In this document: positions 51,601 through 60,551 of the stretch, piece by piece
Position numbering within the stretch: the stretch's first letter is position 1
How the letters are laid out: each line of letters opens with the position of its first letter
Source of the DNA: Chrysomallon squamiferum
Taxonomy: Eukaryota > Mollusca > Gastropoda > Neomphalida > Peltospiridae
Direction: 5' to 3'
NCBI GenBank assembly: GCA_012295275.1
Contig: CM022671.1
Span: 29,702,750 to 29,766,749 of the forward strand
DNA length: 64,000 nucleotides
The notes under the pieces: generated by a model
What the model was told of the DNA's origin: nothing
What the model saw: only the letters and a program-made list of their open reading frames with translations
Database searches by the model: none
Made by a program: the position numbers and the translations under genes

Positions 51601-52905
51601 CACCATGATGCAAAAGTTAAGAGGGCCAGCATGTATGTCCATTTCAACAAACTCTATCATGGCTGCGTGTAAAGAATTATAATTCTATATTTACAAAACA
51701 AAATTAAGCTGGTACCTTTACATACATTATTTGTACAATACTCGATCATACTAGTTAATATATAAAAATGATAAATGGAATACGCTTTTGAATACATTAT
51801 TAATATAAATAAAGAGGTTTGTTTTGTGTTTTTGGTGAGTGGTTTACAATTTCAACAAAAAATTTTAACCCTCAAATTTAAAATTAATTTGGTTGCACAT
51901 GTATGTAGTAGATCTATACAAAAAGAAAAATAGTTCATAAAAAATATTTTTAACCAAAATGCTGCCGTAAACTTCATTTTTCAATAATAAACTAATTCAT
52001 CAGTAATGCACATCCAATAGTCTGCGTAACAATATTAAGAATAACAAATAAATTACAGAGACTAGTACCAAGCAATAGAACGAAACACGTGAATTTTTAA
52101 TATCAGTTTTAAAGGTTCCCATTTTCTTCCTATTTAATGATTTACCCGTGTTCGACACGCTACAATTGTAATAAGTATCAAATGTGAAGTGTTCGCATGC
52201 CGATATGTAATTAGTTTAATTTTTATTATTTAAATAATTTAATAATGCAAACGTGATCAGCGAAAATACATACCCACATGCTAAATGTGGATGACGTAAT
52301 ACCCATGCTTCTTGCATAGGCCAGCTGATTGCGTGAGATTTGTTTGGCAGGAGGTCAGTGTCACGACCCTTCGACCTTGAATAGTAAATTTTGTACGTTC
52401 GCCGCACTGATCCAAGCGATCAACTTTTTTTCTAATGTCAGTGAATCAAATATGAGATGCATAAGAAAAAAAGTATTTCACAACGCAAATTAATAATGTT
52501 AATTTAAAAAAATCACGTATTCACATGGTAAGAAACTAGGTACTCGGGTAATAGAACACATTCATGATTCAACGATTCAATGCAGAACATGAAAATGTAG
52601 ACTCGACAATGCATGATCTGATATAACAGGATTACTTCCGACTAGGCGACACCAAACCTTTCATTGATTTGTATATATGTTTAATAATAAAAGTAAAAAC
52701 CAAATGAAAATAGATTATAGCTATGTCATATGACGTATGAAAACATGCAAAGAACATTTAGTTCAGACTTTGCCCTTACATGCTAATGTAACATACCATG
52801 GCCATTCATTTGCACTTCATTAGTACTCTCTGTCGCCTCTCCATTTGTATCTCCATTACTGCTATCCTGTTCATGTTTTTCGTCGGGTGTTGTTATTCCT
52901 GCCAT
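24703..52905 (-). CDS. CLUH: CLUH / clueless, clustered mitochondria protein homolog
   Basis: CLUH is a cytosolic RNA-binding protein that binds mRNAs of nuclear-encoded mitochondrial proteins; its loss clusters mitochondria. 35 coding exons, 5' to 3': 52905-52797, 46013-45793, 45284-45113, 44519-44376, 44019-43907, 43526-43457, 43032-42948, 42555-42477, 42137-41987, 41439-41303, 41109-41018, 40478-40376, 39746-39626, 39276-39185, 38813-38774, 38521-38467, 38149-38071, 37606-37501, 37040-36905, 36733-36610, 36257-36192, 35941-35880, 35482-35405, 35162-35019, 34645-34484, 32651-32585, 32217-32127, 31591-31405, 30976-30704, 30331-30206, 29713-29628, 26444-26315, 26052-25918, 25422-25349, 24958-24703 (TAA). 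About 1388 aa (human 1309). Only the 39185/38813 junction is out of frame (one base short). Two introns host H/ACA snoRNAs on the sense strand. Confidence 0.95.
26556..26685 (-). ncRNA. H/ACA box snoRNA copy 1 (CLUH intron 31)
   Basis: Read on the minus strand. 5' hairpin closed by ACCUCA (26685-26680) with UGAGGU; hinge AUAGAA fits box H (ANANNA). 3' hairpin closed by CCAUG/CAUGG; upper stem CACC-UU-CUC with GAG-CUU-GGUG over loop UUUAUG. The ACA box is at 26561-26559, three nt before the end. Pocket arms UUAAUC and UUCAUGC fit 28S rRNA GCAUGAA-UG-GAUUAA, with 15 nt from upper stem to ACA. Confidence 0.82.
26945..27074 (-). ncRNA. H/ACA box snoRNA copy 2 (CLUH intron 31)
   Basis: Same architecture as copy 1, ACA at 26950-26948. 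Here the base before ACA gives GGAU instead of GGGU, which turns a U-G closing pair of the lower 3' stem into U-A (UCCAUG/CAUGGA). Upper stem CACC/GGUG kept and both pocket arms unchanged. Confidence 0.82.
27331..27460 (-). ncRNA. H/ACA box snoRNA copy 3 (CLUH intron 31)
   Basis: ACA at 27336-27334. In the apical part of the 3' hairpin the loop changes so that CUCU can pair with AGAG, a longer stem than in copy 1. H box AUAGAA, lower stems and both arms of the 3' pocket are kept. Confidence 0.82.
27640..27740 (-). pseudogene. decayed H/ACA copy 4 (CLUH intron 31)
   Basis: An ACA triplet, CCAUGG and the central UCAUAAUCAGUUGAG block remain, but the 5' ACCUCACGGGC arm and the GGUGCUUCAUG segment (3' guide plus stem strand) are deleted, so neither pocket can form. 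The duplicated flanking DNA is still recognisable on both sides. Confidence 0.7.
27848..27977 (-). ncRNA. H/ACA box snoRNA copy 5 (CLUH intron 31)
   Basis: ACA at 27853-27851; H box AUAGAA. The upper 3' stem reads CAUC against GGUG, keeping four pairs by one G-U wobble relative to CACC. Lower stem UCCAUG/CAUGGA is fully paired; pocket arms are unchanged. Confidence 0.82.
28350..28479 (-). ncRNA. H/ACA box snoRNA copy 6 (CLUH intron 31)
   Basis: ACA at 28355-28353 followed by GAA. ACCUCA/UGAGGU closing stem, AUAGAA hinge, CAUC/GGUG upper 3' stem, and unchanged UUAAUC and UUCAUGC arms. One of the cleanest copies for folding. Confidence 0.82.
28684..28812 (-). pseudogene. strongly decayed H/ACA relic between copies 6 and 7
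   Basis: A weak but collinear resemblance to the other copies runs through this stretch (plus-strand landmarks AACAAGGAAAT, CTCAAAACTGATTTTAAG). The ACA box, CCAUGG stem and guide arms are gone. It would be an older dead copy in the same array; chance similarity in AT-rich DNA is possible. Confidence 0.4.
29297..29433 (-). ncRNA. diverged H/ACA box snoRNA copy 7 (CLUH intron 31)
   Basis: The most diverged copy in this intron (137 nt) yet fully structured. ACA at 29302-29300; hinge ACAGUA fits box H. Lower 3' stem grows to CCCAUG/CAUGGG, upper stem keeps CACC/GGUG, and the apical stem is CUCC/GGAG instead of CUC/GAG. The 5' hairpin gains a perfect AAGCC/GGCUU tip. Guide arms UUAAUC and UUCAUGC are unchanged while surrounding bases differ widely. 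Confidence 0.82.
30981..31047. repeat. (A)67 run; on the CLUH strand a 67-nt U tract at the exon 29 acceptor
   Basis: Uninterrupted A run on the plus strand. In the CLUH pre-mRNA it is 67 U followed by GUAG and exon 29, so it serves as an extreme polypyrimidine tract. Confidence 0.95.
31666..31731. repeat. tandem duplication, about 33-bp unit, two copies
   Basis: Two adjacent, essentially identical units beginning ATTCAACATCACTGGACAAC in the CLUH intron between exons 27 and 28. Nothing suggests function. Confidence 0.9.
32585..37606 (-). CDS. CLUH: CLUH exons 18-26: acidic linker, central helical region and basic patch
   Basis: Exon 18 carries [18 protein letters not shown], the conserved end of the CLU region. 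Exons 19-20 encode a Gln/Lys- and acid-rich linker that is variable in the family. Exons 22-25 hold the central helical region (eIF3-p135-like in domain databases): [54 protein letters not shown] and [15 protein letters not shown]. Exon 26 is a short, strongly basic block ([10 protein letters not shown]) matching the KKRNKRRKN patch of human CLUH. The intron between exons 25 and 26 carries two H/ACA copies. Confidence 0.93.
33242..33371 (-). ncRNA. H/ACA box snoRNA copy 8 (CLUH intron 25)
   Basis: In the intron between exons 25 and 26. ACA at 33247-33245, H box AUAGAA, UCCAUG/CAUGGA lower stem and CAUC/GGUG upper stem; pocket arms unchanged. Its close similarity to copies 5 and 6 in another intron, with unrelated flanks, suggests a recent jump or gene conversion between introns. 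Confidence 0.82.
34062..34192 (-). ncRNA. diverged H/ACA box snoRNA copy 9 (CLUH intron 25)
   Basis: Diverged but well-formed copy. ACA at 34067-34065; hinge AUAAGA fits box H. The upper 3' stem is CACU/GGUG and the apical stem UCC/GGA, so both strands changed relative to CUC/GAG and pairing is kept. A U-A pair is added below the upper stem. The 5' hairpin keeps ACCUCA/UGAGGU. Arms UUAAUC and UUCAUGC are unchanged. Confidence 0.82.
38071..43032 (-). CDS. CLUH: CLUH exons 7-17: CLU domain
   Basis: These exons cover residues about 277-621 and hold the signature CLU domain. Recognisable blocks are [130 protein letters not shown] and [15 protein letters not shown], all closely matching vertebrate CLUH. 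Introns are 150-800 nt. The exon 14/15 join (39185 to 38813) needs one more base to keep frame. Confidence 0.94.
39350..39393. repeat. (AC)n-(AT)n compound microsatellite
   Basis: CA run followed directly by TA run in the CLUH intron between exons 13 and 14. Confidence 0.95.
43457..52905 (-). CDS. CLUH: CLUH exons 1-6: acidic N-terminus and CLU_N ubiquitin-like domain
   Basis: Exon 1 starts [14 protein letters not shown] at an ATG in GAGCGATGG context (52905-52903) and ends at a GTATGT donor. It joins exon 2 (acidic, with [14 protein letters not shown]) across a 6.8-kb intron; the join H|V is in phase. Residues about 85-110 ([16 protein letters not shown]) and exon 3 ([20 protein letters not shown]) form the CLU_N beta-grasp domain. 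Exon 4 has [19 protein letters not shown] and DCNSLSFL, both strongly conserved. Exons 5-6 give [12 protein letters not shown] and [14 protein letters not shown]. Exon 1 itself is assigned from phase, start context and its acidic composition, since this part is poorly conserved. Confidence 0.88.
46014..52796 (-). other. CLUH intron 1 (6.8 kb)
   Basis: Separates the first coding exon from exon 2. No further exon is recognised. It contains an AT/ATGT repeat (about 48575-48613). A less AT-rich patch at 52255-52410 has, on the minus strand, a TCAAGGTCG nuclear-receptor-like half site and a GTATGT donor-like signal, and might be an alternative leader exon. Confidence 0.55.
48575..48613. repeat. 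(AT)n/(ATGT)n compound microsatellite
   Basis: AT dinucleotides passing into about six ATGT tetramers within CLUH intron 1. Confidence 0.9.
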
Positions 52906-53015
52906 CGCTCGCTATTGACTAAAACACGTGCGACCACAGTAGTCTTTGAAGGACGTCACCCCATATATGGAAAATGTGCACATACTACTTTCTAAGTCGT
53001 TATTCCATTGGCTTT
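52906..53015 (-). promoter_or_regulatory. CLUH: CLUH proximal promoter / 5'UTR with CCAAT, CArG, CRE-like and E-box motifs
   Basis: Reading toward the CLUH start codon on the minus strand: a CCAAT box at 53011-53007, a perfect CArG box CCATATATGG (52970-52961), a CRE-like TGACGTCC (52958-52951), and an E-box CACGTG (52930-52925), which is 20 nt above the ATG. The four sit within 90 bp in otherwise AT-rich DNA. Some may lie downstream of the transcription start. Motif matches of this length can occur by chance; the clustering is the evidence. Confidence 0.4.
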
Positions 53016-53761
53016 CCACTGTATCATAGATTAATTAATCAATACTCCGATCAACAAAAGAAAAGTATGCTGATACACAATTGTTTCTACAGAATTTGAG
53101 TATAATTTATACCGTTAAAATGAGAAATTTTAATTCATAAAATTAATCTATATATGTTGTATAATTAGTAGTCTTTCGTTTTCTCGTCCAGTCCGAATGT
53201 CGGTATTATACGGAGATAGCCGACGCTTTGTTACATTATTCAGTTATTTCAAACGGCAGGTACTTATATTAATTTTTCAGTTTTTATATACAGAAACAAG
53301 TTGTTTAGATGAAAAAATTAAGATTAAAAAGAAATGCAGGACGTCAATAATTTAAAACAGTTTAGCATCAACAGTGATGTTTTTAAATAGTCGGTTTATA
53401 ATTTCACTAGATGTAGAAGTTTTAATTACGAGTTGCTGTAATGAAAGTGACAGATGAAATTTAGAATAAACGTACTTTAAATTTTCAAGAAGAAAATTGA
53501 AAGTTAAAATCATGAAAGTATAGAACATTTGGAAAGTATAAAAATACTGTTTGGTCAGTTTTATATTTAGTATTATTTTATTTGTTAACATGACTGGTGA
53601 CCTAAAAGAATAAAATTATAATTTAGAAATATAAACAATGGTATGTTTGTTTATTTGTTATTATTTGATTTGATTTTATCATACCGCCACACGTACAGTT
53701 TAAGAATAAACTTGGTAAACAAAAATATCGGACTTAGTTATTAACACTATATTATGACACG

Positions 53762-54044
53762 AGTTTTACTGAGTTGAATATAAGTGAAACATTACTTATA
53801 TTAATCATAATAAATCAGTAACAAATTCTATTAATAAAGATCTTAAACTGAACTATTCCAGTGAACTAAGAAGCATAATTTGTACTCTTTATAATTATCT
53901 AGTTTTACTAACTAGAATATAAGTGAAATTTACTTAAATTAATCATAAAAAAATCTATAATAAATTATAATAATAATAAAGATCACAGTTAAATTGAAAT
54001 AGTCCATTTGAACTGAAAGGTATAATTTATATTTTACATAATTA
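53762..54044. repeat. tandem duplication, two copies of about 140 bp
   Basis: Copies start with AGTTTTACT at 53762 and 53901 and share blocks such as AATATAAGTGAAA and TTAATCATAA with scattered differences. An older local duplication. Confidence 0.75.
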
Positions 54045-54611
54045 TGCCGCAAGTAGTAATGTTCGCGAAGTTTTCTGTTTTTAATTTGGTTAACATGAGC
54101 TTGCGACAGGTGTGATAAACATCTGTCTAAAAGAGAAACTGAATAATGTAATTATAATATTTCGAGATAATTATGGACACGTAAATAAATAAATAATTAT
54201 TCTGTTAACTTTCTGTACGTACTTTTATAAATGTTTTTGCATAATTTTAACAAACACAAAATTGATGTCAATTAAAATGAAACGAAGTAAGCTTATGATG
54301 ACTATATATATAATTGATATTTATTAAAATAATGGAGGAGGATGTGCACACAGTTATACATACAAAAATTTAATAATAAATAAATAAAATAAATAAGCAC
54401 TAAAATAGTAAAAGTAAACAAAAATCTTACTTCAGTTTTACATTATTTTTTTTTTTTATTATAACGAACAAAATATTCTCGTAAAAATGTTCTTTAATTA
54501 TAAAAACAACAACACGGGCAACTGCCCGTAGTTTGTGTCGGTTCAAGGTTTTATTTTCAAGCCGCGTCCATCATAGTTCGAAATCTGCACAGCATCACGA
54601 AGGGCACAAGG

Positions 54612-54842
54612 TTAAGGAACGGTCCAATGGATCGTGAAGTGGCCTTGTAACGGCTCTTCTAAATCGTTAGAGGGGCCATGACGGGGATTGTAGACCCTCC
54701 AGACTTCAAGGTCGTAGCCCGAAGGCGCTTTTTTAGTTTCATTCAAACAATCAGAATTCGCCTGAACATAACACCATAGTATTCTGTCCGTTTTGAAGAT
54801 CATTTGATACACGTTCCGGTTTTGTATTAAGGACCGAGGCCT
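54612..54842 (-). pseudogene. short orphan reading frame in a GC-richer island (possible gene relic)
   Basis: On the minus strand a frame is open from about 54842 to a TAA at 54614-54612, ending GHFTIHWTVP, with an AATAAA about 55 nt further on. It holds well-mixed residues, including CYVQANSDCLNETKK and YDLEVWRVYNP, unlike the Lys/Asn/Ile/Phe-only frames of the surroundings. Just upstream the same frame has a TAA, preceded by more plausible codons (GIGEVHIVLAAE). There is no convincing splice acceptor. It may be a retrocopy or pseudogene, or an exon of an unseen gene. Family not recognised. Confidence 0.3.
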
Positions 54843-55057
54843 TTACTCGGCCGCAAGGACAATGTGTACCTCACCGATGCCCCTTTCTAATGACCTCGGC
54901 GAATTTAAAGGGTCATTTTATCGTATTCATATAATCGTTACTTCGTGGTCCATGGAACCAATAACACATGCTTAACGACAAATGAATTTCGTTGGTAACA
55001 TCTGTAAATGAAGACATGCTAATAAAAATGAGGTTTCTCATAAGCGTTGCTGAAGAG

Positions 55058-55060
<3 letters not shown>

Positions 55061-55111
<51 letters not shown>
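55061..55111. repeat. (AAT)n microsatellite
   Basis: About 17 AAT triplets without interruption. Confidence 0.95.
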
Positions 55112-55112
<1 letters not shown>

Positions 55113-56172
55113 GTTAAATGAATTAAATAAGTATACAAAATATTTATTTTAAGGGATGGAAGTGGGGGGTACGCTTTAAGTAATCCGAACATGTGATTTG
55201 TTTCAAGTTTGTCCATGTTGTTGAAATTCAAATATGTACAATTTGCACATCTTTTATTTGCAAAAATTAACCCCCAAAAAACGAACAAACTATTTAATGA
55301 AGGTGTAAAACGGGATTCTCATATATATAATAAAAACAAAAACAAAACAAAACAAACAAAACAGTTAATGTGTGAAAAAAATAAACATAAGAGATTTAGA
55401 TTATATGTTAGATTTTGAAAGTAAATTTTTAGACTTCTGCTAGGTTAATTCTCAAAATACATGAAATCATAATGTGAATTCGGTCTTAAAATAAAAAACA
55501 CAACAATAGAAAATATTTAAATTTTTCTTTTTTAATAAAATACATAGCATTTTTGTGAGGAGAGAATTTATAAATAAATAAACAACTGTGAACCTTTAAT
55601 AAATCCTTAGATACAATATAAAAATATTATTTTGCCGTATCTCTTTGGTGAAGAAAACAAAATTTAATTGTCTTAATACATCTTCCATTTTAAGGAAACC
55701 AACCTTTGTTAAATATGTTATTGACTTTTGAAAATGCATGGAGACTGCCATTATTCTCATTTCACATTACTTTAAAACCCGAAAAAAACAAAACATATAA
55801 GATGAGTTATTTCAAAAATGTTATATCATTCAGACTATGTTTTATTGTTATTTTTATTAATATAAATATTTTTATGTATTACATGAAATGACATTATAAA
55901 AACAAGGATAATGACAGTTCCCAAGCATCATCATAAGCTTGTTCTTGTCATACTTTAATTATTAGCAAAGGTTGACGTAACAATCCTGAAGAAGTATACA
56001 AAAGAGATATAATAGTCTATTTGTCCATATCACAAGTATACTTTATCTTCTGCAGTGTGATAGCTGTGTGAGGTATAGTCACTAGACTTAGTTAAATTGT
56101 AATATAAATAATAATAATAATAATAACATTATGTAAGAAATCTGGAATTTATTTTCTATTCAGAAATGTTTA

Positions 56173-56192
56173 ATAGTAGTAATAGTAGTAGC

Positions 56193-56222
<30 letters not shown>
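56173..56222. repeat. (TAG)n microsatellite
   Basis: TAG triplets with a few substitutions over about 50 bp. Confidence 0.93.
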
Positions 56223-56223
<1 letters not shown>

Positions 56224-58297
56224 ATTACAATAATTATAGTTTCCAGATTTCTTATCCTGTATCCAGAAAACAGAGAGAGAGAGATATATATTAAGCTTTG
56301 GTTCACAAAATGAGATTATCCAAAAATATGGATAAACCCTGGTCCCACGTTAGGATCATACATTTTATGATATGTGTAGTAACAACAGTATTAATAGTAG
56401 CAACCATTCACCAAACTTTTCAAACTAAATAGTGTGTGAGTAAAACTTTTAATCACTCTTATTTCAAAACTGCAGAATTTAAATGCCATTTAAAAAAAAG
56501 AAAAAAAGAAATAAAGAAGTAAAAAAAAAAAGATGTATAGAAAAACATCTGCCTTTAACAGAAATTTACAGAAATAGGCAAGATTAAAAATCAGAAAATG
56601 TATTAAAAAATATCACAGTTTAGAAAACAAAAGGATATAAATAGTAAAAAAATTATGTATTGAGAATGACACAAGTTCCCCATGTGGTATTAATATTATA
56701 CACAACATTAAGGGTCTTCCTTCATTTGCATCACTTTCAAGATGCTAAAAATTAAATCTAGTTCTGGGGATTTGACATTGACATTGAATATGAAATTTTT
56801 AATAAGTAGTACCAGATAGTCCCATTTGTTCATTTCATACAGACAGTCTAAAATTGCTTACTGGAGATAGCACACAATATTTTTTAATATTTATATACAA
56901 AATGCCTTTTAACGGTAATGCTATTTATAATTTAACAGAATTAAACAGTTTTGGTACATTAGTATGTAAAACAAATATGTAATATAAAAAGATTCTGTTT
57001 CATATGTTAATATATATTCATGTATATGTTTTCACCTGTTATTTATTATGCTTTGAAAGATAAAATATAAAAAACTTACAAAAAACATTCTCAGTCTAAA
57101 TAATGTTTTTTTTTTTAACTTTTTTTGTTTAAATACCTATATCTATATATATGTATATACAGATAGATAGATAAATATACTGGTAAAAATTCTGAATGTG
57201 TAAGTAATTTTGGGATTATAAAACCATTTTACTTAATAGCTAAGAAAAAACTGACTCTAAATAGCAAGAAAATGTTATTTGAAATAAATATATAATTTTT
57301 AAATTGTATTTAAAAAAAAATATATATATAAACATTTTCCTTTTCCTAAATCCTTCTCTCCCTTCTATAAAATTTAAAGACAATATGTTTCATCCACACT
57401 GTTTTTCAAATGAAGATAAAAAGGTAAACACCCCCGCACAAACATTTAACAATGCAACTGTTTTTAAAATATATCAATACATATAAAAATAAAACAATAT
57501 ATCTTTGGTTAAATGACATATGGCAAAGTGTGAGCAGATTTATGAAAATATTACCGTTAAATAAAGCTAACACAAAATCCATTTCACATTTAGTATTTAA
57601 CATAAAAACTTTTGTTACTGTGTCTCAAACATTAGTAAAATTCAGTATATTACTTGCTGACTGTCGAAACAGCTGAGCTTCGAAACAAAACATTTGTTGG
57701 TGTTGAATTATTTACACTGATTCACTGAAAACACAAGGCATAATTTTTAAAAACAAATGGATTATAAATAATAGATAATCCAGTTACTTGTACTCTGCAA
57801 TCTCTTTTTTAGTTTTTTTCAAAAATATTTATATTTGTTTTAATATATATTATGCCATGAAGTGAGTTTTCAAGAATTAAGAATTAAACATCTGAATACT
57901 GGCACCTTGTGAATCTATGGAATCTATTTTTATAGGTCTAACTCTGCATGTTCCTGTTTGAATTAAAAGATTTTAATATTTTTAATTCTTGTTTTAAATA
58001 ATTTTTGTTCAAAGATAAAAAGAAAATATACTTTTGTTTAATTTTATAATATACAAGCGGAATTGCTAATGATAAATGTGAGTCTTTTGAATAACAAATC
58101 CATCTAATTTCATATTTTGCTATAAAATCTTTTATACAACAATTTGTCGAATAAAAATAAATATTAAAATAATCCATGAGCAAAGATCTGCAACTTGGTC
58201 ACAATGCGATTAATAAAATAGAATAATGAAAAACAATATCAAGCACATTCAATTTCCTTAGCAACAGTATTGTTTTTGTTTATTCATTTAAACAAAC

Positions 58298-58690
58298 CTG
58301 TTCTTTAGATGGAAAGGAACATTGATACAGGCATGAAACTGTTACTAAGATGGAAGGGAACAATGACCTAGATGAAAAACTGTTGCTAAGATGGAAGGGG
58401 ACATTGATACAGATATGAAACTGTTGTTAAGATTGAAGGGAACAATGATATAGATGTGAACTGGTTGCTAAGGAAGAAAATAATAACTCATGTTGTTACT
58501 AAAGTTAAATAAAATGATGATCATGAGAAGACCCTTGTTACTGAGAAGTAAAGCATCAACAACAACAACAACAAAATAATTACTGACCTGTTGCTAAGAT
58601 ATACCTGAACAATAATGAAGATGTGAAATGGTTGCTAAAATAGAATGAAATAAAGATGTGAAACTACTATTCAAATGGAAGGAACAATTA
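58298..58690. repeat. 41-bp minisatellite
   Basis: Units begin CTGTT-CTAAGATGGAAGG and continue with an AACA(A/T)TGA block. Four 41-bp copies (58298-58461) are easily aligned; units after that carry indels and fade out near 58690. It lies in the 3' flank, or a long 3'UTR, of the right-edge gene. Confidence 0.8.
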
Positions 58691-59412
58691 TTAGAAAATT
58701 TACTAGTATGGAGTGGAACAGTGATATGTATGAAATTCGCTACTTTGCTTATAGACAGATGTGGTTACAATTTTATTTATTTATTGTCACTATTTTTTTC
58801 AATGGCACATGCATGCTACACATCTAAAGTTCATATTGAAGTTATATATTTATTGGAGATGGCAAAGTCATCTGTGACATGCTCAAAATTAAAAACAGTT
58901 TTAATGTAACATGATAATTAGGTGGATTAGTACATCCTTACTGTTGAAAAATCAACTTTATTCTCCGACCTTTTATAATGCAATTTTAGGCTCTGAATGT
59001 CTCAGGGTCAGTCTTGTAAGTACCAATTCAGAATAAATAAAAATGAGCAAAGCTACAAATAAAAAAATAGTGATGAAATAAAAAAAATAAGCATGACGAT
59101 GACTATTGTAATAAATAATATGGCTTACTGGTCGTCTGTTGTATGTCATAATTTTTTTTTTTTTTTTTTAGAAATGATTTGTGAAGAACCTGCCTATAAT
59201 ACATAAAAAGATATTAAAAAAATATCACAGCTGCATCAGGTAAAATATTGATTCCAAAGAATTCATACATGAATCAAAAATCACAGAATCAAAAATTAGT
59301 TTTTTTCCTTTTACAAATATACTGCCATTAAATTTTATAACAATATTTAAAAAACAACTTTGAGGACTGTGACAAAAGGTGTCATAGTTCTGTTGAGCCA
59401 TTGTCTCAGAAA

Positions 59413-60511
59413 CTATTTCATTGACTCACTGCTTTTAATTTTCACAGGACTACATGACTGAGATTTTCTTTCTGTAACTGAATGACTTGATCTCGAGCTC
59501 ATAACAGATCTTGAGCTCATAACAGATCTCGAGCTCATAACAGATCTCGAGGAGTAAGGATTAGTGATGGAGGAGGAAGATTTGTGTGGTCTCTTCCTCC
59601 TCTCATCTTTGTGACTCAAATCCAAGTCTAAATCTCTTCTTTCTGCACTACTGTGTCTGTCAAGTACATCTCCTTGTGCTCCTGCACCTACTTCTCTTTC
59701 TCCGGTGGACTGTTTTGACACTAATGACGCACTGGACGTTATCTCCTGAAGAGTCAGACATGTAGGGTTGTTTGGCTCTGATGCATACTCAGGCTTTCTG
59801 CCTCTCTCAGACTTGGCACTGAGTCTTCTGTCTGAGAGAACCACCACGGAGTCTGGAATGGGCAACGATCTGGAATCAACAACAGAAGGACGCTTTCTCA
59901 TGTAATGCTTTTCGAAGTACCCATTCCTGCTCACGTGAGTTACCAGCACTGCATTTCTGGAAATGTTTCTTCCAAAGTCGATGGAGGCATGCGGATGAAG
60001 ATCAGTGCTTCTGTATGTGATGGTGACGTCTGGGTCGTTTGGCACAAGGTGCATGGAAAAGCCACAACAGTTGATTCTTTTGAATTCTAGTAAGCCGCAA
60101 TCAGATGAACAACACTGTGTGGGGGAAAAAAATAAAAAATAAAATCAGAAAAATAAAGATGAAAAATTCAGAAATCATTATTTTGAACCACTGATATGAA
60201 ATTGAAAGAGAGAGAGAAACAAATTCACCAAGAAGAAAAAAAGAGAGAGCACAGTTAGTTAAACTTTTGGATTATATAGAATTGATAACTACATTCAAAT
60301 ACATGTAAAAAGATTCATTATATTTGAAATTTAAATATATTTCTTTTCCTTCATGTATAGATTAATTTAAGCTATTCTAGTTGACAGAATAGATTATACA
60401 TTTAATATTAGGACAAATCACCATAGCATAGGATTTCAATTTAGGATTTTGAATTTGTCATTACAATTATTTATCATTCAGATTATTTTATTATACTGGA
60501 AATATTAGAAG

Positions 60512-60551
<40 letters not shown>

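Larger units (their letters stand above)
53016..59412. other. intergenic region between CLUH and the right-edge gene
   Basis: Beyond the items listed separately (53762-54044 duplication, 54530-54930 island, AAT and TAG microsatellites, 58298 minisatellite) I see no gene. A minus-strand AATAAA near 58770-58780 could end a long 3'UTR of the right-edge gene, whose stop is at 59413-59415. Confidence 0.5.

Noticed and set aside
52798-52995. Plus-strand frame over the CLUH start
   Set aside because: It is the antisense of CLUH exon 1 and its promoter; the minus-strand reading has the start context, donor and phase expected.
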